A program made the translations under genes and the position numbers. A stretch of 15,580 bases of DNA from CAZMGV01 sp964565925 (lineage in GTDB: Bacteria; JAGRBM01; JAHCIT01), in contig CAZMGV010000034.1 of the NCBI GenBank assembly GCA_964565925.1, positions 1 to 15,580 on the forward strand. Reading direction: 5' to 3'. Below are positions 1 through 6,533 of this stretch, piece by piece. The stretch's first letter is position 1; each line of letters starts with the position of its first letter. The notes under the pieces are model-generated. The model did no database searches and was not told where the DNA came from. It was given only the letters and a program-made list of their open reading frames with translations.

Positions 1-534
1 CATAGTCTCAAACAACTAATCCATATTACCCCGGCTGCTTTTGTCATGTTCCCGGCAGTGATGACGCTAACGGCCTGCGGTGGCGGGCATGGTGGTATGG
101 ACGCGAATGGCAAACAAATGATGACCAGCCTGTATGGACATGCTGCGGACCTGGAGAACGAACTGGACGCTCACGCTGCCGGGATCACAGCAGCCGCAAA
201 CCTTCCTGCCGTCATGACCGAAGAAAACAGACACGATGGCGCGACTTCAGTTCACATGGGCAGTATGTCCGGAATGATGGGGATGATGCCGGTGATGTGT
301 CAGCATATGGGTTCCGGAACTGCTATCGATACCCTGGCCCTGGCGGCCGTGCTGGAAGCGTTCGCGACTGAATGCGAGCGCCACCGGGGAGCCATTAGTG
401 CCGCCGCCGACATCGGCAATGCGCAGGCCGAGGAAATCCAGCATCAAGCCAATATGTCGGGAGCTATGCCGGCGATGCAGGATGCGATGGATGACATGAT
501 GGCCCAAATCAATTCCATGGATTGCGGGATGTGA
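1..534 (+). CDS. Met/His-rich lipoprotein, probable periplasmic metal binder (5' partial)
   Basis: The frame is open from base 1. The first in-frame ATG is at 46, but codons 1-45 already read as the charged and hydrophobic start of a signal peptide (S-L-K-Q-L-I), so the true start probably lies just outside the window. A lipobox LTAC ends at the Cys codon 76-78, predicting a lipid-anchored, exported protein. Counting from the ATG at 46, the mature part is very rich in Met (for example GSMSGMMGMMPVM) and His, with Cys at 85, 110 and 160. Two copies of a helical module are visible: E39-H43-I47-AAA-EE59/60-H63 and E109-H113-I117-AAA-EE129/130-H133. They are exactly 70 residues apart, and each is followed by a Met-rich stretch and a Cys. 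Met/His/Cys clusters in the periplasm usually bind copper or silver, so copper buffering is the inferred role. I do not recognise a named family. It is followed 57 bp later by another lipoprotein gene on the same strand. Confidence 0.8.
   Translation, partial: HSLKQLIHITPAAFVMFPAVMTLTACGGGHGGMDANGKQMMTSLYGHAADLENELDAHAAGITAAANLPAVMTEENRHDGATSVHMGSMSGMMGMMPVMCQHMGSGTAIDTLALAAVLEAFATECERHRGAISAAADIGNAQAEEIQHQANMSGAMPAMQDAMDDMMAQINSMDCGM
161..445 (+). repeat. Internal duplication inside the Met/His lipoprotein gene
   Basis: The protein segments at residues 39-63 and 109-133 (numbered from the ATG at 46) align without gaps at an offset of 70 residues. Nine of 25 residues are identical: the Glu, His, Ile, three Ala, Glu-Glu and His positions. 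Several others are conservative, such as T/S, N/D and L/I. The spaced His and Glu residues are what is kept, which suggests two equivalent ligand-bearing helices. This is read directly from the translation. The idea of gene-internal duplication is inference. Confidence 0.6.
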
Positions 535-564
535 CCTCAAGCCATGGCGAAACACCGTTAACCA

Positions 565-583
565 GGCGCATGGGCGCCGGAGG
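565..583 (+). promoter_or_regulatory. Shine-Dalgarno with adjoining small hairpin
   Basis: GGAGG at 579-583 lies 8 bases before the ATG at 592 and fixes that start. A 5-bp inverted repeat, GGCGC/GCGCC with a 4-base loop (565-578), abuts it directly. Such a short stem could influence ribosome access, but it may be chance. Confidence 0.4.
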
Positions 584-591
584 ATTTAATT

Positions 592-1053
592 ATGAACGCC
601 AGCTCTTCAGGTGGGGTAATGGTTGCCTTGGCGGTAGCCTTTACTCCGATCGCTTGTCAGAACAACCGCTCATCCGGCAGTCGAATGGACCCGTCGGTGT
701 CCGCAGAATCGTTCCGCGAAAATCGCCGGACCGACGCTCAGCCCGAGAGTCCGGCGTCAATGATGCCGTCGCAGGCACAAACGAGCGAAGCTGCTGGCGA
801 ACTCGCTTCTTATCGAGCCGATGGGGATGTCGTTTTTGTTAATAACCACATCTGTGCCGTCAGCGGCTCGCCGCTCGATCCTCACACATTGGGGAGATTT
901 GTCAGTCGTGTCCGTTACGATGGGCCAATCGAGAAGTTCAGGGGAAAAACGCTGGTGTTCAACCAGTGTTGTGCAATGTGCATTGAGTCCTTTCCTAAAA
1001 AATGGGCGATGGAGCGGGACCAGATCATGCGGTTCCATGGACTCGCTCGCTGA
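592..1053 (+). CDS. Lipoprotein with Cys-rich YHS/TRASH-like metal-binding domain
   Basis: The 153-residue protein starts at an ATG with a good GGAGG upstream. It has a hydrophobic N-terminus ending in a lipobox PIAC (Cys22), although the n-region lacks a Lys or Arg. A low-complexity polar linker (about 23-72) leads to a compact C-terminal domain. This domain has Cys88 in NNHICAVSG, then Cys126-Cys127 and Cys130 in FNQCCAMCIESF. A Cys, about 37 residues, then CCxxC followed by an aromatic residue is the layout of small treble-clef-like metal-binding domains of the YHS/TRASH type, which are known from copper and mercury handling proteins. The assignment rests on this motif only. With a Met-rich lipoprotein before it and a cupredoxin after it, a periplasmic role in copper or heavy-metal sensing, sequestration or delivery is the natural inference. 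The same family could instead have a purely structural metal. Confidence 0.75.
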   Translation: MNASSSGGVMVALAVAFTPIACQNNRSSGSRMDPSVSAESFRENRRTDAQPESPASMMPSQAQTSEAAGELASYRADGDVVFVNNHICAVSGSPLDPHTLGRFVSRVRYDGPIEKFRGKTLVFNQCCAMCIESFPKKWAMERDQIMRFHGLAR

Positions 1054-1144
1054 AGTTCGCAGATAGCCCCGGCGAAGGAGTTGCAACGCAATCATTCGCT
1101 TGGTTGATCTGATAATTTTACCAACAACAAAAGGAGAAATAGTC

Positions 1145-1501
1145 GTGCCGGCAAAAACGTTAATCATCGTTGCAGCAATAGGAGTTGTCTTTAGCACTCG
1201 ATCGGCATTGCATGCCGAGGCGCAGCCCAAAACAGGCGTTACTGTCGAAATGACAGTTACCGACAAAGGGTTTGAACCCAACCGCGTTAGCGTCAAGAAG
1301 GGCGAGGCTGTGAACCTCATCATTACTCGCAAGAGTGACCGCACCTGCGCGACGTCGATCGTGATCGATGATTACGGCATCAACGCAAAATTACCTCTGA
1401 ACACGCCGGTCACCGTAACCTTAACCCCGACAAAGAGCGGCGAAGTCAGATACGGCTGTGCATTAGGGAAAATGGTCAGCGGAATCATTCTTGTGGAATG
1501 A
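1145..1501 (+). CDS. Exported cupredoxin-domain protein
   Basis: I choose the GTG at 1145 because AAGGAG at 1131-1136 is well spaced before it. The in-frame ATG at 1100 would place 15 residues without a ribosome site ahead of the signal peptide. The 118-residue product has a signal peptide (about 1-25, cleavage near HAEA). One cupredoxin domain follows, with the typical F-x-P-x-x-x-x-V-x-K-G-E start (FEPNRVSVKKGE) and C-terminal beta strands. Probable ligands are Cys68 (RTCATSIV), Cys105 and Met110 (GCALGKM). Plastocyanin-like proteins of the COG4633 type carry a similar Cys ... Cys-Gly-Met-x-Met pattern instead of two His. Here the second site is changed to C-A-L-G-K-M, so copper affinity may differ. 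The role is probably periplasmic copper binding or electron transfer alongside the two upstream lipoproteins. The domain call is solid and the substrate is inferred. Confidence 0.85.
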   Translation: MPAKTLIIVAAIGVVFSTRSALHAEAQPKTGVTVEMTVTDKGFEPNRVSVKKGEAVNLIITRKSDRTCATSIVIDDYGINAKLPLNTPVTVTLTPTKSGEVRYGCALGKMVSGIILVE

Positions 1502-1568
1502 ATGCGATTTATGGCTGCACGGACGAGAGATAATATCTACAGGCCGTCCTGGGACAAGGAGCACCACC

Positions 1569-2234
1569 ATGGACCAAACACCTCCGGCGATATCCAATCC
1601 AAGAACTGCATCATCAAAAGACGCCACTTCGCTAACGCGGCGGCGGTATGACCGAGTAGCCAGATTTTATGATTTTTTTGAGGCCGGGATGGAGCTGTTC
1701 GCACGGCCGTGGCGTGCGCAGCTCTGGTCCTGGATAACCGAAGGCCGGGTTCTTGAGGTGGGGATTGGCACCGGGAAGAACATGCCTTTCTATCCCAAAG
1801 GTATAGATATTACCGGCATTGATCTTTCGCCGCGAATGCTGGAACGGGCGCAAAAGCGAGCGGCACGTTTAGGCATAACTCCAGAACTTATTGTAGCCGA
1901 TGTGCAGGCGCTTCCGTTTCCCGATCATTCATTTGACACGGTAGTAACAGCTTGCGTCTTCTGCTCGGTACCAGATCCAGTCCTTGGTCTCCTGGAGATC
2001 CGCCGGGTGCTTAATCCCGGCGGGCGACTACTCATGATGGAACATGTCTTATCACACCGTCCGGTGATCGGACGATTGATGAATCTTATTGATCCTATCC
2101 CGTTTCATTTCTGGGGGGCTCATATCAACCGGGATACGGTACAGAATGTGAAACTTGCCGGGTTCACCGAACTCGTCGACGAGAACCTTGTTCTCGATAT
2201 AGTGAAATTTATCCGGGCACGGGCTCCGTCATGA
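1569..2234 (+). CDS. Class I SAM-dependent methyltransferase (UbiE/phospholipid methyltransferase-like)
   Basis: The ATG at 1569 is preceded by AAGGAG (1556-1561). An upstream in-frame start at 1491 would overlap the cupredoxin gene and has no ribosome site. The 221-residue protein has motif I VLEVGIGTGKN (61-71), post-I acidic residue in ITGIDLS (81-87, Asp85), motif II Asp111 and the PF-x-D-x-S-F-D segment (116-123). It also has the late motif LNPGGRLLMMEH (148-159), so the Rossmann fold and SAM binding are secure. The N-terminal RRRYDRVARFYDFFEAGME and the C-terminal PIPFHFWGAHINRDT recall bacterial phosphatidylethanolamine N-methyltransferases and METTL7-like lipid methyltransferases. The substrate is therefore plausibly a lipid head group or a quinone, by inference. 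The stop codon overlaps the next start as ATGA, implying translational coupling with the PAP2 gene. Confidence 0.82.
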   Translation: MDQTPPAISNPRTASSKDATSLTRRRYDRVARFYDFFEAGMELFARPWRAQLWSWITEGRVLEVGIGTGKNMPFYPKGIDITGIDLSPRMLERAQKRAARLGITPELIVADVQALPFPDHSFDTVVTACVFCSVPDPVLGLLEIRRVLNPGGRLLMMEHVLSHRPVIGRLMNLIDPIPFHFWGAHINRDTVQNVKLAGFTELVDENLVLDIVKFIRARAPS

Positions 2235-2878
2235 TGCGATATTCAGGACTCCACCGGGAATATCGCGCGAGTTTTTGGGAATTTCTAATCTGGAGCTTGC
2301 TAGTCGGAACCGTTTTTGCGGTTGGCTATCTCGGTATCCCCAGGATTCTGGGAGACCGCCGGGGCTATGATCTGTCGATTGGCATCGACGCGGCGATCCC
2401 ATATGTAGGCTGGGCTGCAATACCTTATAGTTTAGGATACGTGATCATTTTCGCCCCAGTATTTCCGTTCCCGCAACCCAGTTACATGCGGCGCGGAGTA
2501 GCGGCTTATTTGTTGGCAATGGCGATTTCCTTCACTCTGTTCTTGCTGGTTCCCGTCAGGTGTATTCCTCCACTCGTCTCAGGCACGATTGATTCGTTTC
2601 TGTTGCCCCGGCTCCCATGGTTAAACGACATGGGATGGAATGCATTCCCGTCACTCCATGTCGCTATGACGACGCTCGCGTGCCTGTCGCTCTTTAAGGT
2701 ATCGTTAAAAGTATCTGTGCTCTCGGCCGTCATCTGGGCCGCAATATATGCGAGCACGCTGCTACTCAAGCGCCATTATCTTGTAGATGGTATCGCCGGC
2801 GCGGCACTGGGCGTGACGTTGCACTACTTCATTATTGAGCCGGAATTCCGGCGGCGGGGTGTGTTGTGGGCCTTCTGA
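2231..2878 (+). CDS. PAP2-superfamily membrane phosphatase/phosphotransferase
   Basis: This 215-residue integral membrane protein has about six hydrophobic segments (roughly 17-37, 55-80, 90-108, 143-156, 160-178, 187-201). The PAP2 core is visible. PSLHV at 140-144 gives the first catalytic His (143). STLLLKRHYLVD at 175-186 gives the second His (182) and Asp186, the S-x6-H-x3-D arrangement. The usual Arg after Ser is absent, as in the AUR1/inositol-phosphotransferase-like branch (PAP2_3) rather than classical PgpB. Such enzymes hydrolyse lipid phosphates or move phospho-head groups, with the active site on the outer face of the inner membrane. The gene starts at ATGA on the stop codon of the methyltransferase and has no separate ribosome site, so coupling is likely. 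Its end overlaps the next gene by 13 bp. The exact substrate cannot be read from sequence. Confidence 0.82.
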   Translation: MMRYSGLHREYRASFWEFLIWSLLVGTVFAVGYLGIPRILGDRRGYDLSIGIDAAIPYVGWAAIPYSLGYVIIFAPVFPFPQPSYMRRGVAAYLLAMAISFTLFLLVPVRCIPPLVSGTIDSFLLPRLPWLNDMGWNAFPSLHVAMTTLACLSLFKVSLKVSVLSAVIWAAIYASTLLLKRHYLVDGIAGAALGVTLHYFIIEPEFRRRGVLWAF

Positions 2879-4020
2879 TACTTGCCTACCTGTTCACCGC
2901 TGCCACAAATGGACCCACCATGACCGCCAATCCTATAGAACTTACCCGGACCCGGATCTTCGATCACGTCTCGGTCGAGATATCCGATCCGGGTCCGTGG
3001 GCGCTTCGAACCCGCAAGGGAAACGAATGGATTGATGCGGTCATCGACACTTTTGACGGCGGGGCGAACGACCGGCGTGATCTCCACTTTCGAGCGGGCC
3101 GCTTGGGTCCTGCCGGTACAGATATCCCGGGTGGTGCTCGCTGGCGCGTCAGCGTGCGGAGCGACGACGAATCTGAACACCGCGAAGGCTTTCTCGTAAA
3201 GACTGAACATCCGGTGACTGGAACCCTTCGGATGAGCGCAGGTTCGTTTCGAGGACCTTACATGGAAGTGGAGTTCCCGGATGCTTCCGGCTTTTTCACG
3301 AATTTTTGCCTGCCGGACACGAATGTGAACCTTGTGAATGCACTCCGGCTTCGGTTTGACGCGCTCATCTTCGGTATCTTGCGAACCGGACGGACGGAAA
3401 AGGATTTCAGATGGGTTGCGAAATCGTTCCAGAGCGGGAAATCCTGCGCACTTCGACGTTCCGAAGCATCGGTCCGTGCACTTATCAGATATGTTGATCC
3501 TCACGAACAGAAACTTTTGATCTGCGACAATCTGCTACTACAGGACATTGATCTTGCCGTCCCGAGCATCGTCATGAGTCTGGGCTCTGGAATTTCATTG
3601 CGTAACGGTTTTGAAGTCTCCGCCAATACGGAAATCCTCCTTCCCGGTTCTATCGCGCTTCAACCTTTGACCGACATCAGATCCGGCGCATTTTACGAAT
3701 GGATTGTCCTTGCCAATCCTTCCGGTGTTTTCCTTCACTGGCTCGAATTGAATGGAAATGCCGTCAGCCTAAATCCTCGGCTGTACACACAGCGGGGAGA
3801 GGCCGGTGCCGTCATTGGGTACCGAGTCGACAACATAGACAAAACCTGGCATGAAGCGACTGGGGGTAAGGAAATGATTTCGCTGGGACAGAGAGTTGCC
3901 GTGCTAGGTGGCGCGGACTGGTATGAAATGGTTAAATCTCCAGTGTTTGTCGCATCCCTTGCGAAGTCGCTAAACCGCCCGCCCTCCCGCTGGGCGGTCA
4001 GGCTGGAGCAATTACCATGA
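2866..4020 (+). CDS. Unrecognised 384-residue protein in the lipid cassette
   Basis: The frame from GTG 2866 to TGA 4020 is long, is bounded upstream by a stop at 2836 and sits between tightly packed genes, so it is a real gene. I do not recognise a family. The first 15 residues from the GTG (G-L-L-I-L-A-Y-L-F-T-A-A) are hydrophobic but carry no positive charge, so this is a doubtful signal peptide. The alternative start is the ATG at 2920, giving 366 residues and a cytoplasmic protein. Neither start has a clear ribosome site, and reinitiation after the PAP2 stop is likely. The body is mostly beta-rich with alternating polar and hydrophobic residues and many Trp, Arg and Gly. It has a middle segment with regular hydrophobics (NLVNALRLRFDALIFGILR) and Cys at a few scattered places. 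No catalytic motif or long membrane helix is obvious. The position between a PAP2 enzyme and an acyltransferase suggests a lipid-related role, by context only. Confidence 0.7.
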   Translation: MGLLILAYLFTAATNGPTMTANPIELTRTRIFDHVSVEISDPGPWALRTRKGNEWIDAVIDTFDGGANDRRDLHFRAGRLGPAGTDIPGGARWRVSVRSDDESEHREGFLVKTEHPVTGTLRMSAGSFRGPYMEVEFPDASGFFTNFCLPDTNVNLVNALRLRFDALIFGILRTGRTEKDFRWVAKSFQSGKSCALRRSEASVRALIRYVDPHEQKLLICDNLLLQDIDLAVPSIVMSLGSGISLRNGFEVSANTEILLPGSIALQPLTDIRSGAFYEWIVLANPSGVFLHWLELNGNAVSLNPRLYTQRGEAGAVIGYRVDNIDKTWHEATGGKEMISLGQRVAVLGGADWYEMVKSPVFVASLAKSLNRPPSRWAVRLEQLP

Positions 4021-4748
4021 GTTCGCCGATGGAAACCCTGCGGACACTTCATCGGCTTTCGGTCATTGCAGGAGTCACTGGAGTCGTCGCTGGCGTGGCG
4101 AGCACATTCTTTGCAGCAGGAAAAACTCCCGAATGGGGGTACGAGCATTTGAGCCTACACTGGTCGGGCGGAATCCTGCGTGGCTGCGGGATTAGGGCCG
4201 AAGTCCGTGGGCTCCATCATGTCAATCCGGGGACACCCTGCATGTATGTCTCCAATCATGGAAGCGAATGGGACTGGTACCTCTTCACCCAGTTCGTCAG
4301 GCTCGACTGGCGGGCGGTCATCCGTGCCGATCTGAGAAATTTCCCCTTGGGCGGAACTATGTCGGCGAAGACCGGTCAGCTTTTCCTCCCGCCCCGCGCT
4401 TCGACCACCGATCTGATCGACATGTGCCGGCCGGTGTTCGCCCGGGGCACTTCGATACTCATGTACCCGGAAGGGAAACGCCCCACCGATGGAAAGCTCG
4501 GCGATTTCCGCCGCGGAGCATTTGAAGCCGCCGCCGCCTGCCATGTCCCGGTCGTTCCGGTAGCCGTCGTAGAACAGTATCCCGCCTCTAGGCCCGGCCC
4601 ATTCGGCCGCGGTTACGGACATAATCCTGGCAAAGTAAAACTGACGGTGCTTCCGCCGCTTTTACCGACGAGCACCGATTATGCTTCGGTCACGAAATTG
4701 CTGGAGGATGCACGTAATTCGATATTGAATGAGATAAGAACCGTCTAA
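4017..4748 (+). CDS. 1-acyl-sn-glycerol-3-phosphate acyltransferase-like protein
   Basis: The 243-residue PlsC/LPLAT-family protein starts at ATGA on the previous stop, with GGAG at 4005-4008. The acyltransferase blocks are present in order. The catalytic NHx4D is NHGSEWD (80-86), the central block is RADLRNFPLGG (103-113), the glycerophosphate-binding block is MYPEGKRP (149-156), and VPVVPVA (177-183) gives the last block. A hydrophobic N-terminal segment (about 13-33) probably anchors it to the inner membrane. The family transfers an acyl chain from acyl-ACP or acyl-CoA to a lysophospholipid, classically making phosphatidic acid. This one is probably an accessory copy, because it sits in a specialised cassette with a lipid methyltransferase and a PAP2 enzyme rather than with housekeeping genes. 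The acceptor lipid is not determinable. Confidence 0.88.
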   Translation: MSSPMETLRTLHRLSVIAGVTGVVAGVASTFFAAGKTPEWGYEHLSLHWSGGILRGCGIRAEVRGLHHVNPGTPCMYVSNHGSEWDWYLFTQFVRLDWRAVIRADLRNFPLGGTMSAKTGQLFLPPRASTTDLIDMCRPVFARGTSILMYPEGKRPTDGKLGDFRRGAFEAAAACHVPVVPVAVVEQYPASRPGPFGRGYGHNPGKVKLTVLPPLLPTSTDYASVTKLLEDARNSILNEIRTV

Positions 4749-4760
4749 ACAGCTTCTCCC

Positions 4761-4783
4761 AAAAGGACCCTTCTCCTTTTTTT
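4761..4783 (+). terminator. Weak Rho-independent terminator-like hairpin
   Basis: AAAAGGA / TCCTTTT form a perfect 7-bp inverted repeat around a 6-base loop, followed by further T residues, 13 bp after the plsC-like stop. The stem has only two G-C pairs, so it is weak. The flanking A- and T-runs would let it act from either strand, also for the minus-strand methyltransferase whose stop lies 228 bp away. Confidence 0.4.
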
Positions 4784-5010
4784 GACTTTCCTGTTCCGCT
4801 TGGGCGTGCTGCCACCTCAACGCGGCGCCTGCGGATCAAATGGCATCCAGTCCCCCGATCCAAGAGCCACATTCTCGATCCCCGTCCAAGAGCAACGACG
4901 ACTTCGAATGTCGCCTCTAGCCTGTCACAGGAGTAAATTGCGCTTCTAATGGTCGATCGCCATCCGGACAAGTCCTAGCTTGATCGGGATTGCCAGCATG
5001 GCGATGCGCC
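4784..5010. other. Intergenic stretch between convergent transcription units
   Basis: About 230 bp separates the plsC-like gene (plus) from the interrupted methyltransferase (minus). I see no coding potential, no RNA gene and no repeat that I can support here. Confidence 0.5.
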
Positions 5011-5667
5011 CTACGGCTTCCACGCGCGATATAGCGACAACGTCCCGAATATCGTCATTTCCCGATGTGTTTCCTTCACGTTCTCGAACCCGGCCGCCTC
5101 CATCATTTCGATGAGTCTGCCCTGAACATTATCACGGGTTGTTTTAAATCCATCTAAAAGTTGGATTCCCAAAAATGCGACGCGCATTAATGGATTCTGT
5201 GCACGTCCCCAGTCAGCAATGTGTAGTTCTCCGCCCGCCTTCAGCAGCTTTCGGATCTTAGACAAAACGTGCCTCTTGGTCTCTTTATCCATGTGATGAA
5301 ACATCAGGCTGGAAACGATCCTATCAAATGAGCCATCTGCAAACGGAGGGTTGTCGGCAAGGGCGTGATAGAGTGGGATTTTGACTCCAGCCTTCTCAAT
5401 CTTTTCGCGCGCAATTGCGAGGATGCCTTGGTCGCCATCCAAACCGACGACCTCAGCCTCGGGAAACTCTTGCTTCAACAAGACGGCAAGCGTGCCGGTG
5501 CCACAACCGAGATCCAGCACCGTCCCCTTGCCGGCGGCCACCTGTCCAACAAGTAATTTTTTGAATTTTTCTTATTTTGTTGTCCAACGAACTACCGGGT
5601 CGTAAAGACGGTTGAGCCATCCAAAACGAAGAGCATGGATATAATTCGGCTGCTCGGCCATCGTCAT
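5011..5667 (-). pseudogene. SAM-dependent methyltransferase interrupted by an in-frame TAA
   Basis: On the minus strand, an ATG at 5667 (or 5661, nine bases after GGAG at 5674-5671) opens a frame reading MAEQPNYIHALRFGWLNRLYDPVVRWTTK. It then meets TAA at 5574-5572 and continues in the same frame as EKFKKLLVGQVAAGKG into a complete methyltransferase domain. Motif I is VLDLGCGTG, followed by VVGLDGD, a PPFADGSFD segment, and LLKAGGELHIADWG. Proteins of this type usually read W-T-T-R-E-K-x-F-K at this place, so GAA (Glu) to TAA by one base is the simplest explanation. Without the stop it would be about 216-218 residues, normal for the family. A shorter product could start at GTG 5541 (176 residues) and keeps the SAM site, but no good ribosome site precedes it. 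This could also be a sequencing error. The substrate is unknown; such genes are often seen near metal-resistance genes. Confidence 0.75.
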
Positions 5668-6058
5668 TTTCTCCAGTCACTTTAATATCAATGCAAACGG
5701 ACAATTTCTGCGAAAAATAGTTTATCCTGCCATATTTCATAGGACCAGCTTCGACGTCGAGCTGCCCTCATATAGATATTTAATGCTCGGCTCCCACCCG
5801 TACTCCGCGAAAACCCAATCCGGAATAATCGTGAAAGGAATTCAGAGAACAGAATGGGAATTCCTATGTCGTCTGAATCCAGCCGGGGCCAAAATCAGGA
5901 TTTCAGATGCGGGCGTTGAGTTGAAAATGAACGGGAGAAAATCCGAGCAGCGAACCGGGAACAGTTCATGACAGACAGGGAAGGCATGGGATCAAGCTGC
6001 ACTGGCGCGGCAGAGCGGGGCGAAATTCAAATTGAGCCACTAGCTGACCCAAGGGTTC
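5668..6058. other. Divergent intergenic region without a supported gene
   Basis: The stretch separates the minus-strand methyltransferase from the plus-strand metal-efflux genes and should hold promoters for both. Part of it, around 5550-5780, is visibly more AT-rich than the neighbours. Short frames exist: 5783-5971 (62 codons), and a run from about 5920 to 6072 that reads ENEREKIRAANREQF... and includes an ATG at 5968. None has a clear ribosome site or a recognisable domain, so I do not call genes. The second looks somewhat protein-like and may be the relic of a decayed gene. Confidence 0.4.
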
Positions 6059-6511
6059 TTGATTTCTACTAACCCCCATCATCATAATGCCCGCGTGCTT
6101 CGATCATTAAAAATATTTCTGATCACAATCTTGATTGCTGCTCCGGTTCTGACACTGTCTCCCGGGATCGCCGTGTGCTGGGAGCCGGACGGTTCCGTCC
6201 ATGTGGAAGCTGGTCTCGACGGCCGCTGTTTTGATGTGATTGCCCGGTCGGAACAGATAAAGCTGGACAATACCTCTAGGGAACGCTGTGGCTTAGGGTC
6301 GAGTTCTTGCGTCGATGCGGGTACCTCTATTGGCCAGGCGGATGCAAAAGGCCGCCCGGAATTCATCGTTGGCCACAGTATAGCCCTCTTTCCGCTGATG
6401 CTTCCGGCTCTCGCAATGCCTGTGCAGATGCCGAAGCATACGTCCCGGCCACAAATTCCGATCAATTTCTTCGCATCGTCCCGTCTTTCCTCCGTCATTC
6501 TTCGTACGTAA
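6059..6511 (+). CDS. Small secreted Cys-containing protein before the czc genes
   Basis: I give the longest frame, starting at TTG 6059 (AAGGG lies 3 bases before). GTG at 6095 is an equally possible start and would place the signal peptide at the very N-terminus. The 150-residue product has basic residues (R-V-L-R-S-L-K), then a hydrophobic core (FLITILIAAPVLTL), so export is likely. The mature part opens with CWEPDGSVHVEAG and has Cys at 40, 57, 77 and 84 (RERCGLGSSSCVDAG), then a moderately hydrophobic segment (about 105-122). A short secreted protein with a Cys-x-x-x-D-G-x-V-x-x-E opening and paired later Cys is a layout I associate with small proteins preceding RND metal-efflux operons. 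I cannot name a family. A role as periplasmic metal sensor or chaperone is inference from position. It is about 100 bp upstream of czcC on the same strand. Confidence 0.6.
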   Translation: MISTNPHHHNARVLRSLKIFLITILIAAPVLTLSPGIAVCWEPDGSVHVEAGLDGRCFDVIARSEQIKLDNTSRERCGLGSSSCVDAGTSIGQADAKGRPEFIVGHSIALFPLMLPALAMPVQMPKHTSRPQIPINFFASSRLSSVILRT

Positions 6512-6533
6512 CTCCGTCCACATCTGAAGTTTC

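Noticed and set aside
3974..3998. Inverted repeat ACCGCCC / GGGCGGT with an 11-base loop
   Set aside because: It lies inside the coding end of the unknown gene, has a large loop and no T-run, and does not fit a terminator because the next gene overlaps.
5453..5740. 95-codon minus-strand frame over the methyltransferase N-terminus
   Set aside because: I considered it as a frameshifted half of the methyltransferase. The family N-terminus is instead found in the same frame as the domain, interrupted by a TAA, so this frame is a shadow.
5838..5866. Two GGAATTC motifs 21 bp apart
   Set aside because: They are short palindromes of a common restriction-site type. There is no other sign of an operator or repeat family.
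5783..5971. 62-codon frame on the plus strand in the intergenic region
   Set aside because: It has no ribosome site, no domain or signal, and the residues look non-biological in composition. It is too weak to call a gene.
5920..6072. Protein-like run ENEREKIRAANREQF... ending at TAA 6070-6072
   Set aside because: It has no start codon at its beginning; the only ATG is at 5968 and gives 34 residues. It overlaps the start of the next gene. It may be a relic, but it is not supportable as a gene.
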